From Tamarix chinensis (Eukaryota; Streptophyta; Magnoliopsida; Caryophyllales; Tamaricaceae), in contig CM060181.1 in the NCBI GenBank assembly GCA_030549775.1, positions 34,752,563 through 34,816,562 on the forward strand: DNA of 64,000 bases, written 5' to 3'. Within the stretch, counting starts at the first letter, position 1. Every line of letters starts with the position of its first letter. The notes beneath the pieces were generated by a model. It ran no database searches. It saw only the letters and a program-made list of their open reading frames with translations, and was not told the origin of the DNA. Positions 23,380 through 35,038 of the stretch are shown one piece after another. The translations under genes were made by a program, and so were the position numbers.

Positions 23380-25522
23380 TCTTCCTCAACTTTTATGCTC
23401 GCCCACGTTTAGTACCACGGCTAGGATTTCCAATGACATATGATTGACATCCCAAGCTTTCAACAAATTGTACATTGCTAGATGTAGGTGTCACCAATGA
23501 CATATTACTTGAAATCTCTTGTTTACTCGACTCGATAGCCTGTAATAAGATTCCTTTGAGCCACTCACTTTTTGCTTCGGAAAAAATCACTCTATCAGCA
23601 ACTTCATTGAGTAATCCTTGCAATTCATCAAGATGACGCCACTCGGGTTTCTTTTGCCAATTGGTATAGCTTAATCTCACCTTCGTGTGACTCCTAACCA
23701 TATTTTTCTACCATCGTTGTAGAATATATTTTTTTGGTACCTCGCGTAACATATGTGTACTCCAAACACGTAATATATGTGAACATATCATGCCGCTACT
23801 CTCAAACAATTGACAAATACAATTGGTTTCATTTGTTGTTTGGTTGAAATAAATAGTGAATTGAACAACCTTCGTAGCTGGCCTTGAGTTACCAATGTGA
23901 CAACAATGATCAATGAAATATTGCTAAACTCCATCAACTATTGGTCCATCATGCAACCGACATGCAAGTGTATCTACAAATTTTTTTCGGAAGAGCTTGT
24001 ATTTTTTGGTTGTGTAAGCAACCTGAAATTGATGCTTGAATCCGAATAGAGACATGCTTTGGTACTGTGAGTTCATGGACTTAGCATTTGCTTCTTCTTC
24101 CTTTTAACCTTATTACGTAATGCATTTTCGTATTGCTCCACAAATTCCTTCAATGTCATTTTTGAATGAATGTAGCCATCAAAGAATGCATTCATGCTTT
24201 CGCTCCTCTGAGTTGTAGACATCCCCGCCCAAAATGTATCTTTGACAAATGCCGGTACCCATCGGTTGCGCTCATCAAACATTGAATACAAATACTCATT
24301 GTTTTCAAGTTTATAATTTTTCACCAATTCACCCCAACTTTCTTCAAAAGTTTGTGTAGTCAAAGAATCATACACAACATTACTGATGTCACGTTGGATT
24401 TCTTCATACATCGTATGTGACTTGAACTTTTCTGGGACTTTCTTCATAATATGCCATAAGCACCATCGATGCCTTGTTTGAGGAAATACTATACTATGGC
24501 ATTTTACATTGCCCTACTCTGATCAGTTATGATGGCCTTCGGTTGAACGTTCGACATACAAGAAAATCATGCCTCAAATAGCTAGACAAATGACTCTGTA
24601 TCCTCTCGTGTTACTAAGCCACATCCAAACAATGTAGATTAACCATGATGGTTGACACCAACAAATGGTGCAAAGGGCATTGCATACATGTTGACAAGAT
24701 AGGTGGTGTCAAATGTCACAGCATCACCAAATTCCTTGTATGCCTCTCGACTCCTAGCATCTACCCAAAATACTTTCGTAAGACAATTTTCTTCATTCAA
24801 ATCAATCAAATAAAAAAAGTTCTTATTATCTGCTTGCATCTTTTTAAAATACTGTAGCATTGCTTGGTCATCTCCTCCTTTGAGCTCATGTTGCCTAACT
24901 TTATCAGTGTGATTGCGGACATCTTTTTCCATCCATGTTATATCTTGACTCCCCTCCATACTCCGCTCAAATGAGTTGATGGTTTGATTGACCTTGATTC
25001 CTACCTCACGATTCAACTCAATATTTCTTTGCACATTGGGTGGAATCTTCCGATAGTACTTCAAGAATTTAGTATATTCTTGCATCATAGGATGATTGTG
25101 CTCTAAATTGACTGTTGTCACCTTCACTTCTCATTAATTTACTTTGCAATTTTCATTAATGCATTGCAATTTGATTTAGTTGTTGGGTTACTCGCCGAAG
25201 GATCAACATAATTCTTAGGCAATCCTCCTTTATGACACTGAAAATGTACCCACCATTTTATTCCCTTCCTCTTTAGTGAATTTGCAATTGCCACACCAAA
25301 ACCTTGAGATTTTACATACGTAGCATAAAAACTACGAGCTGCCAATTTAGAATCAAAAATTATATTCTTGCTCGGAGCCATCACCTCATTAACATTTTGG
25401 ACTTCAATTTCGGCAACCAAGTCCTCTGCTATTACTAGACCCAAATCACGACGTTCTTCACTCACTTCCAATTGTATGTTATTTTCTCTAAAGTCTAAGT
25501 CCATATTATCGAAAGTAAACAA
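23380..25522 (-). pseudogene. FAR1/FRS-like (MULE transposase family) gene relic
   Basis: Read on the minus strand, the domains come in order. From 25522 there is an acidic N-terminus, then the FAR1 DNA-binding domain (AARSFYATYVKSQGF, KWWVHFQCHKGG, and VNLEHNHPM after a break at 25130). A linker follows with QYFKKMQADNKNFFYLIDL. The MULE DDE core starts at VFWVDARSREAYKEFGD, TFDTTYLVNMYAMPFAPF and GVNHHG. After 24640 it continues through LFGCGLVTRE and KAIITDQS with several stops, then RHRWCLWHIMKKVPEKF, WAGMSTTQRSESMNAFFDGY and a SWIM zinc finger (CICQLFESSG..CSHILRVW) near 23780-23830. A Lys/Arg-rich tail ends near 23390. Stops at expected Gln and Trp codons and at least two frameshifts make it non-functional. 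A domesticated FRS gene is unlikely because it sits between inverted repeats. Confidence 0.85.
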
Positions 25523-26599
25523 AACAATTTTGGTTAGTAACTAGAATAAAAATAAATATAAAGACCACAACTTTGACTATGAAAAATAGCAATATGCATC
25601 AATTACACAAATGTGAAGAAAATAGAAACTAATAACAATTATGAACCTAAAATCAACAACTCTCCAAAAAATTAACAAAAATTACAAATCTTAATTTCTA
25701 TCAATCCCATATGTTCCTTTTCTTGTTCGTACTCACTAAAAAATTTGGTAGAAAGTGACATTTATTTATGATATACCCACAAATAAAGAGCTCAAGTAAT
25801 TATCCTAAAAAAAAAGAGCTCACTTATATGTAAAGCTAGTAGGCCATTATTCAATTGTATTTCCCAATAAGTCATGAATCCAAATACTGAATTTGCTTTT
25901 GTTGCATTTGGATGATCAATTTGAAAGACTAAAATTGAATCATATAAGCCTATAAAGTAAAATATGGAAGAGATACACACGGAGTCTTAAGATTAGGTAC
26001 ATTATATATAAATCAACATATATGTTCAAAAAATGATCTTGCCCACCATCTACGTCTATAAGGAGACCTCCACAACTGCATCACTATGCTTGCCTATGTT
26101 CGAACAGCAACACAATAAAAACAGCAATCAATTGACTTTTTTTTAACAAAAAATCCCATTAGCATTCTAGATTTCATACATAAGAAAGACTCCAACGCAC
26201 TAATTTTTAGTTAGCGAGCTGATTAATGAACCAATATTGTACCTACAATCTCATTATAAATTGAGGATTTTGAAAATACCATAAACCAACATAATCCACC
26301 ATTAACTACGACTAGATAGCTAAGAGAAAATTAAGTGTTAACAAGGCCCTAACAAGTGACTTGTGCCTTTATCAACAATCGAAGGGGATGGGAGAGTGAG
26401 AATCAAGCATTATGTTTCAATGGTGGGTGGGTTTCAACAAGTTCCCAAAGAGTGATTCGTGCATTTATCAACAATCAACATATATTCTTTTCATGTGAAG
26501 GATGATAGCAACTAATGAGGCTACTACTAAGTCATCAAAGAAGATGGGTTTTAATGGTGGCAGGGTGGTGGTTAGTTCAGTATGAGGATTTTTTTTACC
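25523..26599. other. MULE interior upstream of the transposase relic; no gene seen
   Basis: AT-rich sequence between the presumed transposase start and the right inverted repeat. It could hold the 5' leader and an intron of the transposase gene, since transcription would start from the right inverted repeat. No motif was recognised. Confidence 0.4.
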
Positions 26600-27042
26600 T
26601 CATCAGAGTGGTGGTGAACGAAATGGAGGCGGCAGTGAACGGAGGATGCGAACAAAGGTGATGATGACCGGTGATGGCGAGAAACAATGGCAGCAACTAA
26701 TAGAGCAGTGGCAATGCGTGGTGGTGCGACAGAGAGCGGAGGAGCATCTTTGCTGAGAAGGAAAAAAAAGGAACATGAGTTTTGTTTGAGAAAGCTTATT
26801 CCGTAAGCTTTTACTTTACTCTTTTTTTAATTAAAATTGGGTAAAGTAAAGGAAGCTTCTGTTGTGAGCTTTCCATATTATTCAAATTTTATTTATTTTT
26901 TTATTAGTTAAAATTGTTAATGTATTTGAATAGTATAAACCGTGGGAACGAAAATTTTGGCTAAAAGTTATTTTTAGGAGAGTTAAAAAAGTTGGTGGAT
27001 GCCACTTGCCATGTCATGTTTGGTTTTTACTTTGGGTTTAAC
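26600..27042 (-). repeat. right terminal inverted repeat of the MULE
   Basis: It is the reverse complement partner of 19899-20270. The outer end on the plus strand is TTTTTACTTTGGGTTTAAC. It includes a small local inverted pair, AAGCTTATTCCGTAAGCTT, near 26793-26811. It lies upstream of the minus-strand transposase relic, where MULE inverted repeats carry the promoter. Confidence 0.75.
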
Positions 27043-28105
27043 CTTGAGTATATAGCATTTCTAACATTTACCCTGATCATATTAGAAAAGCCGTACATAT
27101 ATTAAGCCCCTTGATAAAAATTGAGTTTAAATCATATGTTTTGCTCTATTATTTATGTGTGTGTGTCTTTGTTGGATTTTTTGATTCACTATCTTAATTT
27201 TTAATAATATAATCGAGAAGAAATTTTTTCTCGATTTTCCTAAAATTATATGTTGCATAAGAGTTCCCCCCTTTTTCCCAAAAAAATTCAAATAGTAGTT
27301 TCTATTATTGATTTTTTAAGATTGAAATTCAGCAATGGAAATTAAATAAGTGAATTTTTTTTTACGGATTTGGAATGTAATGGTAAACCGTTCTAATAGT
27401 TCGTTTGAATTTGAGTGAATTGGAGTGAAATTGAATATGAAAAATAAATGTAAATTAAGAAATTAAAGTTGAATTGAGATAAATATTTAAAAATATTATT
27501 TGGATGAAATTAATTTAATTTGAAAAAATCGAAATAAATATTATTTTAATCAAGATTGAATTAATATGAATAAATATTAAAAATAAAAGAAATAACACTT
27601 ATATCTAAAATCTAGTTTATAACACGTATATTAAAAGATGATATTTTGATTGAATTAGATAAAAAGTTATTTATTTATTTTCTTTCATCCTAATACCGCC
27701 GAATTATTATTTTTTGAAAAATAGAATAAATAAAGGGAAAAAAAACCCGCAATGATTCTAGTATTTTTTTTATTTATTTTTATATTCAAACAAAATAAAT
27801 TGAAGTCACCTCGATTCGGTAGCGAAAAGTGAATAGCTAACTCCACCATCAGTCTCACACTGACACCTTTGCCCGGCAGCTCTTCTCCCCCCTCTGTTGT
27901 TTGTCCTACTCAAATCATTCCAAAAGGCAGTAAATTTTACGCTAATTGTTTTCCTAAATTTTCTATTTTCTATTCCCCCCCTCCTCCCTCCTCTTCTCCA
28001 TGCTTCATCCCAGGCCGAACTTCAGATATATAGTAGCCACCGCCACCACCACCACCGCCACAAAACAACCTCCCATACTCTACCTCCTGTGCTCGCTCGC
28101 CGGCG
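27043..28105. promoter_or_regulatory. upstream region and leader of the SMXL gene
   Basis: 27043-27780 is AT-rich DNA with no recognised gene. From about 27840 the sequence becomes pyrimidine-rich (CTCTTCTCCCCCCTC, then a CCACCGCCACCACC-like run), typical of a plant 5' leader, up to the ATG at 28106. No TATA box could be assigned with confidence; GATATATAG at 28024-28032 looks too close to the ATG. The transcription start is unknown. Confidence 0.4.
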
Positions 28106-28146
28106 ATGCCAACGCCGGTAAGCACAGCAAGGCAATGCTTAACTGA
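28000..28146 (+). promoter_or_regulatory. upstream ORF overlapping the SMXL start codon
   Basis: An ATG at 28000 opens 48 codons that end at TGA 28144-28146. The frame differs from the main ORF and overlaps it by 41 bases. If the transcript starts upstream of 28000, scanning ribosomes meeting this ATG (weak context, C at -3) could not reinitiate at 28106 by ordinary downstream reinitiation. It may damp translation. The peptide is Thr/Pro-rich and unremarkable. Its inclusion in the mRNA is not shown. Confidence 0.35.
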
Positions 28147-31100
28147 AGAAGCCTCACAGGCTTTAGACGATGCCGTTTTAGTCGCTCGACGCCGTAACCA
28201 CGCTCAAACAACCTCGCTCCACGCTATCTCGGCTCTTCTCTCTTCACCTTCCTCTCTCCTCCGCGACGCCTGTTCTCGCTCTCGCAGCTCAGCTTACTCG
28301 CCTCGGCTCCAATTTCGAGCTCTCGAGCTCTGCGTCGGCGTCTCCCTCGATAGGCTTCCGTCCTCTAAAGGTCAGCAGGATGAGCCGCCCCCGGTCTCGA
28401 ACTCACTCATGGCGGCTATCAAGAGGTCTCAAGCGAATCAACGGAGACAGCCGGAAATGTATCAGCTTCATCAATTTAATCCGCATAACCTGAGTCCTAT
28501 GAGTGTTTCATCGATTAAAGTTGAATTGAAGAATTTCGTGTTCTCAATTTTGGATGATCCTATTGTTAGCAGGGTTTTTGGGGATGCGGGGTTTCGGAGT
28601 TGTGATATTAAGCTCGCTATACTTCGCCCGCCGCTTCTTTCGCCGTCTTCTCCAGGGAGATACTTGCGTCCGCCGCGATGCCCACCGTTGTTCCTCTGCA
28701 ACCTGACGGATTCTCCTTATCCTTCTCCAAGGAGCTTCCAGTTCCCTTTTCCTTCCGTATCCGACGGTGGAGATGAATACTATAGGAGGATTGGGGAAGT
28801 TTTAGCTCGGAAGAATCGGAGGAATCCGTTACTTGTTGGAGTTTGTGCGAAAGATGCGCTTACTAGCTTCAAAAATGCTGTCCAGAAAGGGAAAGGCGTC
28901 GGACTTCCCAGTGAAATTGTTGGCTTGAACTTGGTCTGTTTGGAAAAGGAGGTAAATGAGTTTATGGTGAATGGTGGCAGTGATGAAATGATGAATTTGA
29001 AGTTCAAGGAGCTGAGCTTGATGCTGGAAAATCATTCGGGGCCGGGAATTGTTATAAACTTTGGAGAACTGAAGGTGCTTGTTGATGGTGAGAATTCTGG
29101 TGCTGTGAAGTATTTGGTTTTGGAATTGAGTAGTTTGGTTGAGATCTATGGACAGAAGAAGCTATGGTTGATTGGTGCAGCTGCAGATTACGAGATGTAT
29201 TTGAAGTTCTTAAACATGTTTCCAACGATAGAACGAGACTGGGATTTGAGTGCATTGCCTATTACTTCATCCAATACTTCAGTGGAAAGACTACGCTCCA
29301 AGTCCAGGTGTGTAATCTTGTTTTCTGTGATCATTATAGCAATAAAAGTTATAAAAATTAATATTAATATTATTGTCGTTCGATCATGTTTTTATTTTAC
29401 ATGTTTCCATATTTAATTGTTGCTACCTGATAGTGAAGTCTGATGCTGATATGTCTTGTGAACTGTGACCCCTGAATCGTAATAGATTTTGGCAAATAAA
29501 TAAATAAATATATTAGTTCACTAATTGAAGCGCTATTAGGGACATCAACGTGCTGATATGATATTTACTGCATTTCGGGATACAGGTTCAATCAACTCGC
29601 TAAATTTCATATTGAAAAATACTGAACAGTAAAAAGGCGAGAGTATTTTAAAATGTTTCGATGAAGTAATGAAATACAATTATTGCATAGCTGAATGAAG
29701 TTGCAGAGTTACCAAACGGTAACATACTAACATTTGCTAAAACTAGTCTCAGGTCATCTATTCTATTGACTTTTATGCTAAGTGTGACTCTGCTTTGTGG
29801 AAATACTAGCATTTAGAGCTTTGAGCTTTTGACTTTTATGCCCATTGAATCTGACAGTTCCATGTACATGATGCTAGCAGGTTGATGGGCTCCTTTGTTC
29901 CACTTGGTGGATTCTTTACGCCAACATCTGAGTTCAGGACTCCCATGAACCTCACGGACCAATCTTTTACCCGTTGTGATGCCGGTGGTGAGAAGTGTAA
30001 TCAAGAACGTTCCGCTAATGAAAAAATAGGTTCTTCTGTTTCGATTGCTGATCAGCACTCAGGAACTGTGCCTTCCTGGTTGCGGATGACAGATCTTCCT
30101 GATGTAAGCAAGGTGGGGGATGGGATAACACCGGTGTGTAGACCTCTCTTGTTTTTTTTTATTCTGTCCACGTTCATAGAAGTGTAACTCGATCTGACTC
30201 ATAACGTCAGGTTTAAGTTTCATATGCAAACTAGTATGAATTTGGTGATGATAATATTGTAAGAATGTGCTTCATTCAGTGCAGGCCAAAGAAGGTGCAC
30301 CACGATCGAATGCAAAGACTTTTGAGGTGCAGAAAAAATGGAGTGACATTTGCCAGCATCTTCACCAAACTCGGGAAATGCCTCACACAGAGTTCTCTCT
30401 GGCAAGGCCTGATGATCTTTCTACTACGGGTATACAATCTGTTGCTGTTGATCAGTGCAGCAGCAGCAGAAATTTGTATTTGAAAGAAAGAATATGCTCT
30501 ACCATTGACTTGCAAAGGCCGATACCAAAGAGAGGTTCTCCTGAAAAGCAAGATAGAGTCTCACCTGGTCTATCTTCTGCTGCCACTGCTGATTCGACTT
30601 CCAAGGTGGCTTTAGAAATGCAGCACTGCGTTTCCACTTACCCTCCTGGCAATTTAAGTTTGCCTCTGCGTAAGATGTCATCCTCTTCTGATGCTTCTGT
30701 GACTACAAATCTGGAACTGGGAACACCTTATGCATCTCAACATCAGGAACAAAACACATCTGTCTTTCAAGATGCTACCAAACGATTCCAGTGCTTTTCA
30801 AATTCTATCACTGATGAAGATATGGTTGAGGGGAAGAACTCCAGGAAAATTGTTGAATCTCGTCGCCCCACCATGAGGAACTCAACAGAGCATTCAGATC
30901 ATGGAGGCTATAAGTCCCTCTTGAGCATCTTAACTGAGAATTTAGCCTGGCAGGGGGAAGCCGCTCGTGAAATTAGCCGTATAATCTCAAGCCATGGAAT
31001 GCAAAATGCACGACATGGTGGCTCACATATAAGGGGAAACATATGGCTAATTTTCCTTGGACCTGACAAAGTAGGGAAGAGGAAGATGGCTGAAGCTCTT

Positions 31101-32138
31101 GCAGATTCATTGTTTGGCAGCAGAGAAAACTTAGTTTCTGTGGATTTGAATTTAAAAAAGAGGACCAATGATTCAGATTTCATATTTGGTTCTCAAATAT
31201 CAGATGATTATGAGGTAAAGTTAGCCAGAAAGACGATTGTTGGTTATATTGCCGAGGAGTTGAGGAAGATGCCAAAGTCAATCATCTTCCTTGAAAATAT
31301 AGATGACGCTGATCCTCTGGTCCAGAAAAGTCTATGCCATGCTGTTCGGACTGGTAAATTCCCAGATTCAAATGGGAGAGAAATCAGCTGCATGAACACG
31401 ATCTTCCTGATATGTAAAAGAACTAAGGAAGAGAGGAGCTTGGGTTATGAGAAGGAGTTTGTTAAATTTTCTGAGGAAACAATACTGGAAGCAAAAAAAT
31501 GGCAGATGAAACTTACAATCGAAAGTAACGAGGAAGTTGCTGCTGAAAGCAAGGGTCCAAATGTCTCACTTACATTAGGGAAACACCGAGGTCATGAAAA
31601 TAAGAGGACGCGTTTGGACACCCTTGACTCTGGGAAGCAGTTAGGCAATGTGGGACGAGCAAACAAGATGCCCAGAAATTGTCTGGATTTGAATATGCCG
31701 TCCGAAGATGTGGAAGTGGCCGGTGATATGGGAGGTAACAGTATTGACTCGATTTCAGTCATCTCAAGAGGTTGGCCAGAAGATTTCTTGGATGAAGTTG
31801 GCGTGAGGGTGACCTTTGGACGTTTCGATTTTGATGCACTTGCTGATGAGTTATTGGAAAAGATCATTTCAAACTTCCGTAAAACAATAGGATTAGACAT
31901 ACGTTTAGTAGTAGATGACGAAGCCATGGTACAAATACTTGCAGCAGCTTGGTCTTCTGACCGGAAGGGAGCGGTGGAGGAATGGATCGAGCAGGTTCTC
32001 TGTAGGGGCTTTGCTGAAGCCCGTGAAAGATATCATCTTACTGAAGAATATGTTGTCAAATTAGTTTCTTGTGAAGGTATTCCTATTGATGATAGGGCTT
32101 CAGGTATCCCTCTTCCTAGAAAGATCGGTGTTAACTAA
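28106..32138 (+). CDS. SMXL: SMAX1-LIKE 6/7/8 (DWARF53-like) strigolactone-signalling repressor, three exons
   Basis: Proposed join 28106-29307, 29881-30133, 30285-32138, giving 1102 aa. The introns are GT-AG (GTGTGT donors at 29308 and 30134; CAG acceptors) and the frame stays open throughout. The N-terminus MPTPVSTARQCLTEEA and the following double Clp-N region (about residues 8-180) are characteristic of the SMXL6/7/8 clade. NPLLVGV (240-246) marks the first ATPase-like domain. The exon junction gives SKSRLMGSFVPLGGFF, matching the family. The second ATPase-like domain has the degenerate P-loop GPDKVGKR (744-751), then FLENIDDADPLVQKSL and TGKFPDSNGREIS. LDLNMP (952-957) is the EAR motif that recruits TOPLESS co-repressors. 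The usual RGKT motif, needed in D53/SMXL proteins for strigolactone-triggered D14-MAX2 degradation, reads A-R-K-T at 799-802. Known family role: nuclear repressor of strigolactone responses such as shoot branching. No transposon lies inside it. Length fits the family (about 1000-1130 aa). Splice sites are predicted by eye. Confidence 0.93.
29308..29880 (+). other. SMXL intron 1
   Basis: 573 bp, donor GTGTGT and acceptor GCTAGCAG, in phase 2 (the split codon is AG|G, Arg). AT-rich with a TAAA-repeat near 29498. The coding frame reads through the donor for 35 codons before a stop, so retention would truncate the protein after the first ATPase-like domain. Confidence 0.85.
30134..30284 (+). other. 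SMXL intron 2
   Basis: 151 bp, donor GTGTGT and acceptor GTGCAG, phase 0. It lies between the ...GDGITP and AKEGAPRSNAKTF segments. A T-run follows the donor. Confidence 0.8.
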
Positions 32139-33336
32139 GTTCTTTCCCTTTTTTTCTCATTGCGCCGGTTTACTTATTGAAGTGTATGTATGCATGTAAA
32201 ATTGTAGCATATTGTAGCTTCTAGCACCTGGGAAAAGCCTTCAGGTTTTTTGCTGCGTGTTTTTGGCATATTACTGTGTATTTAAATCATTATTAGTAAC
32301 GTACAAATTTAAGCTAGTATGTGTTTGCTATTACCTATAATACTCTTATGCTAATTCTGGTGTTAATGTTGAATTATGAAGTAGTTCTATTCTATTAGTA
32401 GACACGGGAGTTAATGTTACTTTAGTCCTGTACTATCAATCTCTCTGAAGTGGTGCGTAAATTTAAAAGAATATATATATTCAACCTTTTCAGGTATTTT
32501 GTGCATAAAGTAGGTCCATGCGTATATACTTTTATATCATTATAGTCCATCTAATTAATGAGATTAAAGCTAAAAAAAATGATCCGAACATACCATAATA
32601 GACACTTTTCTATCATTCAGGAATTAATTTAAAACAAATTCATAATTTAAGCAAGCACAATAGGTACACAGTCCAAGTGTTGTCGGCATTTCGAGGAAGG
32701 CTCCCCGTGACTAGTAGTCTCGTCCTTGTGTGGCACGGATTACTTTGTTGCATTTTTATCTTACATAGAATTGTAAGTTGTCGTATATATATTAAGTTCA
32801 TATATAAGTGATCGTATTTATATATAAATTATTAAACTTAATGTATCTAATTAGATGTGGGCTTAAATGTGTAGAGATATTGGGTATTTTAGTTTGTTGA
32901 TGGACCAAACTAGAATAATTCTATAGACAATATGTCAATTGTCTATATATATAATCGTGGTTTCTAGGTTCCACATACTTCTACCTATTCGATTTCTATC
33001 AGTCAATAGAGACCGACGAGCGTGTGTCCGACTCAGAAGACTGCAATACCGCCCTTATTCCGAATCCATCGATAATTTTCTCGTTATAGATTCATATACG
33101 CTTTCATAATATATTATATATTAATCTCGATAAATTATCATTTGATCCTATCAGATTTATATATGGATTATATTAATCTATCAATGACCACCGGCGCGTA
33201 ATATCCTCGATCTTTAATTATATGACTTGCACTTGAGCCCTTCCTTTATATTAAAAAAATGGATCATGTAAAAGTAAAATCCGATTATCTCTTCTATGAA
33301 CTCCTCAATTCCCGAAGTCCTTTCCTACTAGACTCT
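32139..33336. other. SMXL 3' region followed by unassigned intergenic DNA
   Basis: About 200-350 bp after the TAA is T-rich and TTGTA-rich, as in plant 3' untranslated regions, but no clear AATAAA was seen. From about 32660 to 33230 the sequence has a different texture (GTTGTCGGCATTTCGAGG, later GACCGACGAGCGTGTGTCCG). It could be a decayed LTR; no edges or primer site were found. No gene recognised. Confidence 0.4.
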
Positions 33337-34168
33337 TGTTTGAGGATGATGGCTGCATTATACCTTAAAGTTATGATGTATGGACTCTCTACAATCAATT
33401 TTATTTTTTTTATTTATGGCAACACTGCATTCAAGTGACAGTTTATATAAAGCCCTTGTACTCTGCTCAACTAACTTCTAAATCCTTCCATTATAGGTTG
33501 CATAATCAACATAGACAAACTAAAAATCTAATATTAATCGGCTCCATATTGAGCTCAATATTCTATTTCAAACTTTATACCCCCCTTTTGAGTGGACTTA
33601 TCCCTGCCAGATTTTTATCCTCCAATATTGCGTGCCATCACTGTTGAATAAGAAAATCTATCCTCTATTATGGTAGAGTTTTTTTTTCCTCCATTGAGAA
33701 ACTACGTGCCGATCTTCCCTCTAATAATCTAATACGGGGTTGTAGTTGGGCTTGCTGTTATTTCTATTTCTATGGTTTGGTTTATTTCCATGTTTGTTTT
33801 CCATTTTCATTGAATTGTCTAGGTGGCAGGCAGTTTTTCCCCCTATGAATTATAATTTAAAATTTAGTTACGGTTGTTAGGAGAGTAGCTAGTTGGCCTT
33901 GTCTCAATATGTGTCCATAGGAAAAAAAATACTAGTATATATATATATATGCGTGTGTGTGTGTGTGTGTGAGCTAATGCTAGAGGGTATGATTGAGAAA
34001 TATAAACACGCATTTCCCCTGTCTATCTCTTTCTCTTTCTCTCTATTCTCTCCATCAATTGTAATTCAGCATTGCTGATCCATAATCCCTACTACTCAAT
34101 CAACTATTCTACATTGCAGTTAATCCAGTACAGAGCTCCCATAGCCTTCGAAGTCCTAGGTTATATCA
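33337..34168 (+). repeat. 5' LTR (832 bp) of the deleted Gypsy element
   Basis: It starts TGTTTGAGGATGATGG and ends GGTTATATCA, directly before the primer site. It contains a TA/GT microsatellite at 33941-33971 and a CT-rich leader near 34020. Confidence 0.78.
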
Positions 34169-34169
34169 G

Positions 34170-34181
34170 TGGTATCAAAGC
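34170..34181 (+). other. primer binding site (initiator tRNA-Met type)
   Basis: TGGTATCAAAGC matches the common plant TGGTATCAGAGC site at 11 of 12 positions and lies just after the LTR end. Confidence 0.8.
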
Positions 34182-34188
34182 TAGTTAA

Positions 34189-34990
34189 ATGGTAGATAGT
34201 ACGAGGCAGCAAGTCCAGATCTGGGAGCTAGAGGAGTCGATGAACAGATGCTTGGAGGAGTCCAATGCTCATATAGATAATTCATTGGCCACCCTGCAAT
34301 ATATGATACTCTTGTTGACTGATAGAATTTTGGTTGAATTGGTGGGAATTAATGAATCTGTGGAAGGAGAAAACAAAGGGTACCACAGAAGAGGTAATTT
34401 TAGCTCTAACTCCTCCTTCATGACTTAGATGACTCAAGTCGACTTTCCAAAGTTCAATGAGGATAATGTGAAGAATGGCTATACCAATGTGAACATTTTT
34501 TCTCCCTTGACAATACCACAAATGAGGCTAAGGTTAAACTAGCAGCTATACATATGGAGGAAAGGCCTTTTTATGGCATCATGCCATGATGAGGGGCAGG
34601 GTTGACAGGGAATTCATGTCTTGGGAAGAGTATGTTGTAGCATTAGCAGAGAGGTTTGGCCCTGTGTGTGAGGATCCCATATCAAAATTAATGTCATTAA
34701 GATAGACATCCAGTATTGATGAATATGTTGATCAATTTGAGACCACAGTTATTCGAGTTACCCTGACTAATGAATATAAGATCAGTTGTTTCCTTACTAG
34801 GTTGGACATGGATATTCAGATGCAAGTTCCAATGTTCAACCCAAAAACGATACAGGCAGTGACACGTTTGGCTAAACTAGTTGAATCTATCCAGCATAAC
34901 AAGAGGGGGAGATCCCTTCAATTCAAACCAAACACTTACATACCTAAATCAACTGGCCAACCTTAGCCTCAATCCCACAATCTTCCCCCT
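34189..34990 (+). pseudogene. Ty3/gypsy gag relic
   Basis: It opens with MVDSTRQQVQIWELEESM, continues with NESVEGENKG and a VDFPKFNEDNV segment, then in shifting frames matches the retrotransposon gag domain (SWEEYV, ERFGPV, a YVDQFE segment, SCFLTGLDMDIQMQV, FNPKTIQAV, ARLVESI-like). In the intact element this protein coats the RNA. Stops appear soon after residue 79 and frameshifts follow. The coding stretch ends abruptly before the partial LTR at 35039. Confidence 0.8.
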
Positions 34991-35038
34991 ACTGGAATTA
35001 CCTAAGAAGCCTGCTCTCACTCTCAATAGGAATTCCTT

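Larger units (their letters stand above)
19899..27042 (-). mobile_element. Mutator-like DNA transposon (MULE) with long terminal inverted repeats and FAR1-type transposase relic
   Basis: The left end from 19899 (GTTAAACCCAAAGTAAAAAC) matches the reverse complement of the right end at 27042 (GTTAAACCCAAAGTAAAAAC). Similarity continues inward for roughly 370-440 bp per side. Shared inner text includes CTGCTCTATTAGTTG (near 20178 on the left; reverse complement near 26700 on the right) and a GCACCACCA segment. Long inverted repeats plus an internal FAR1/FHY3-like transposase gene are the hallmark of FAR1-type MULEs. The frame is broken, so the copy is non-autonomous. A 9-bp target duplication was not found at these edges, so the true outer ends may differ by tens of bases. 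Length is about 7.1 kb. Confidence 0.75.

Noticed and set aside
23380..25522. Functional domesticated FRS/FAR1 transcription factor
   Set aside because: Multiple stops and frameshifts interrupt the DDE region, and the locus lies between MULE inverted repeats.
29308..29416. Continuation of SMXL exon 1 to the stop at 29414
   Set aside because: The family sequence SKSxLMGSFVP is restored only by splicing 29307 to 29881; the read-through text is AT-rich intron.
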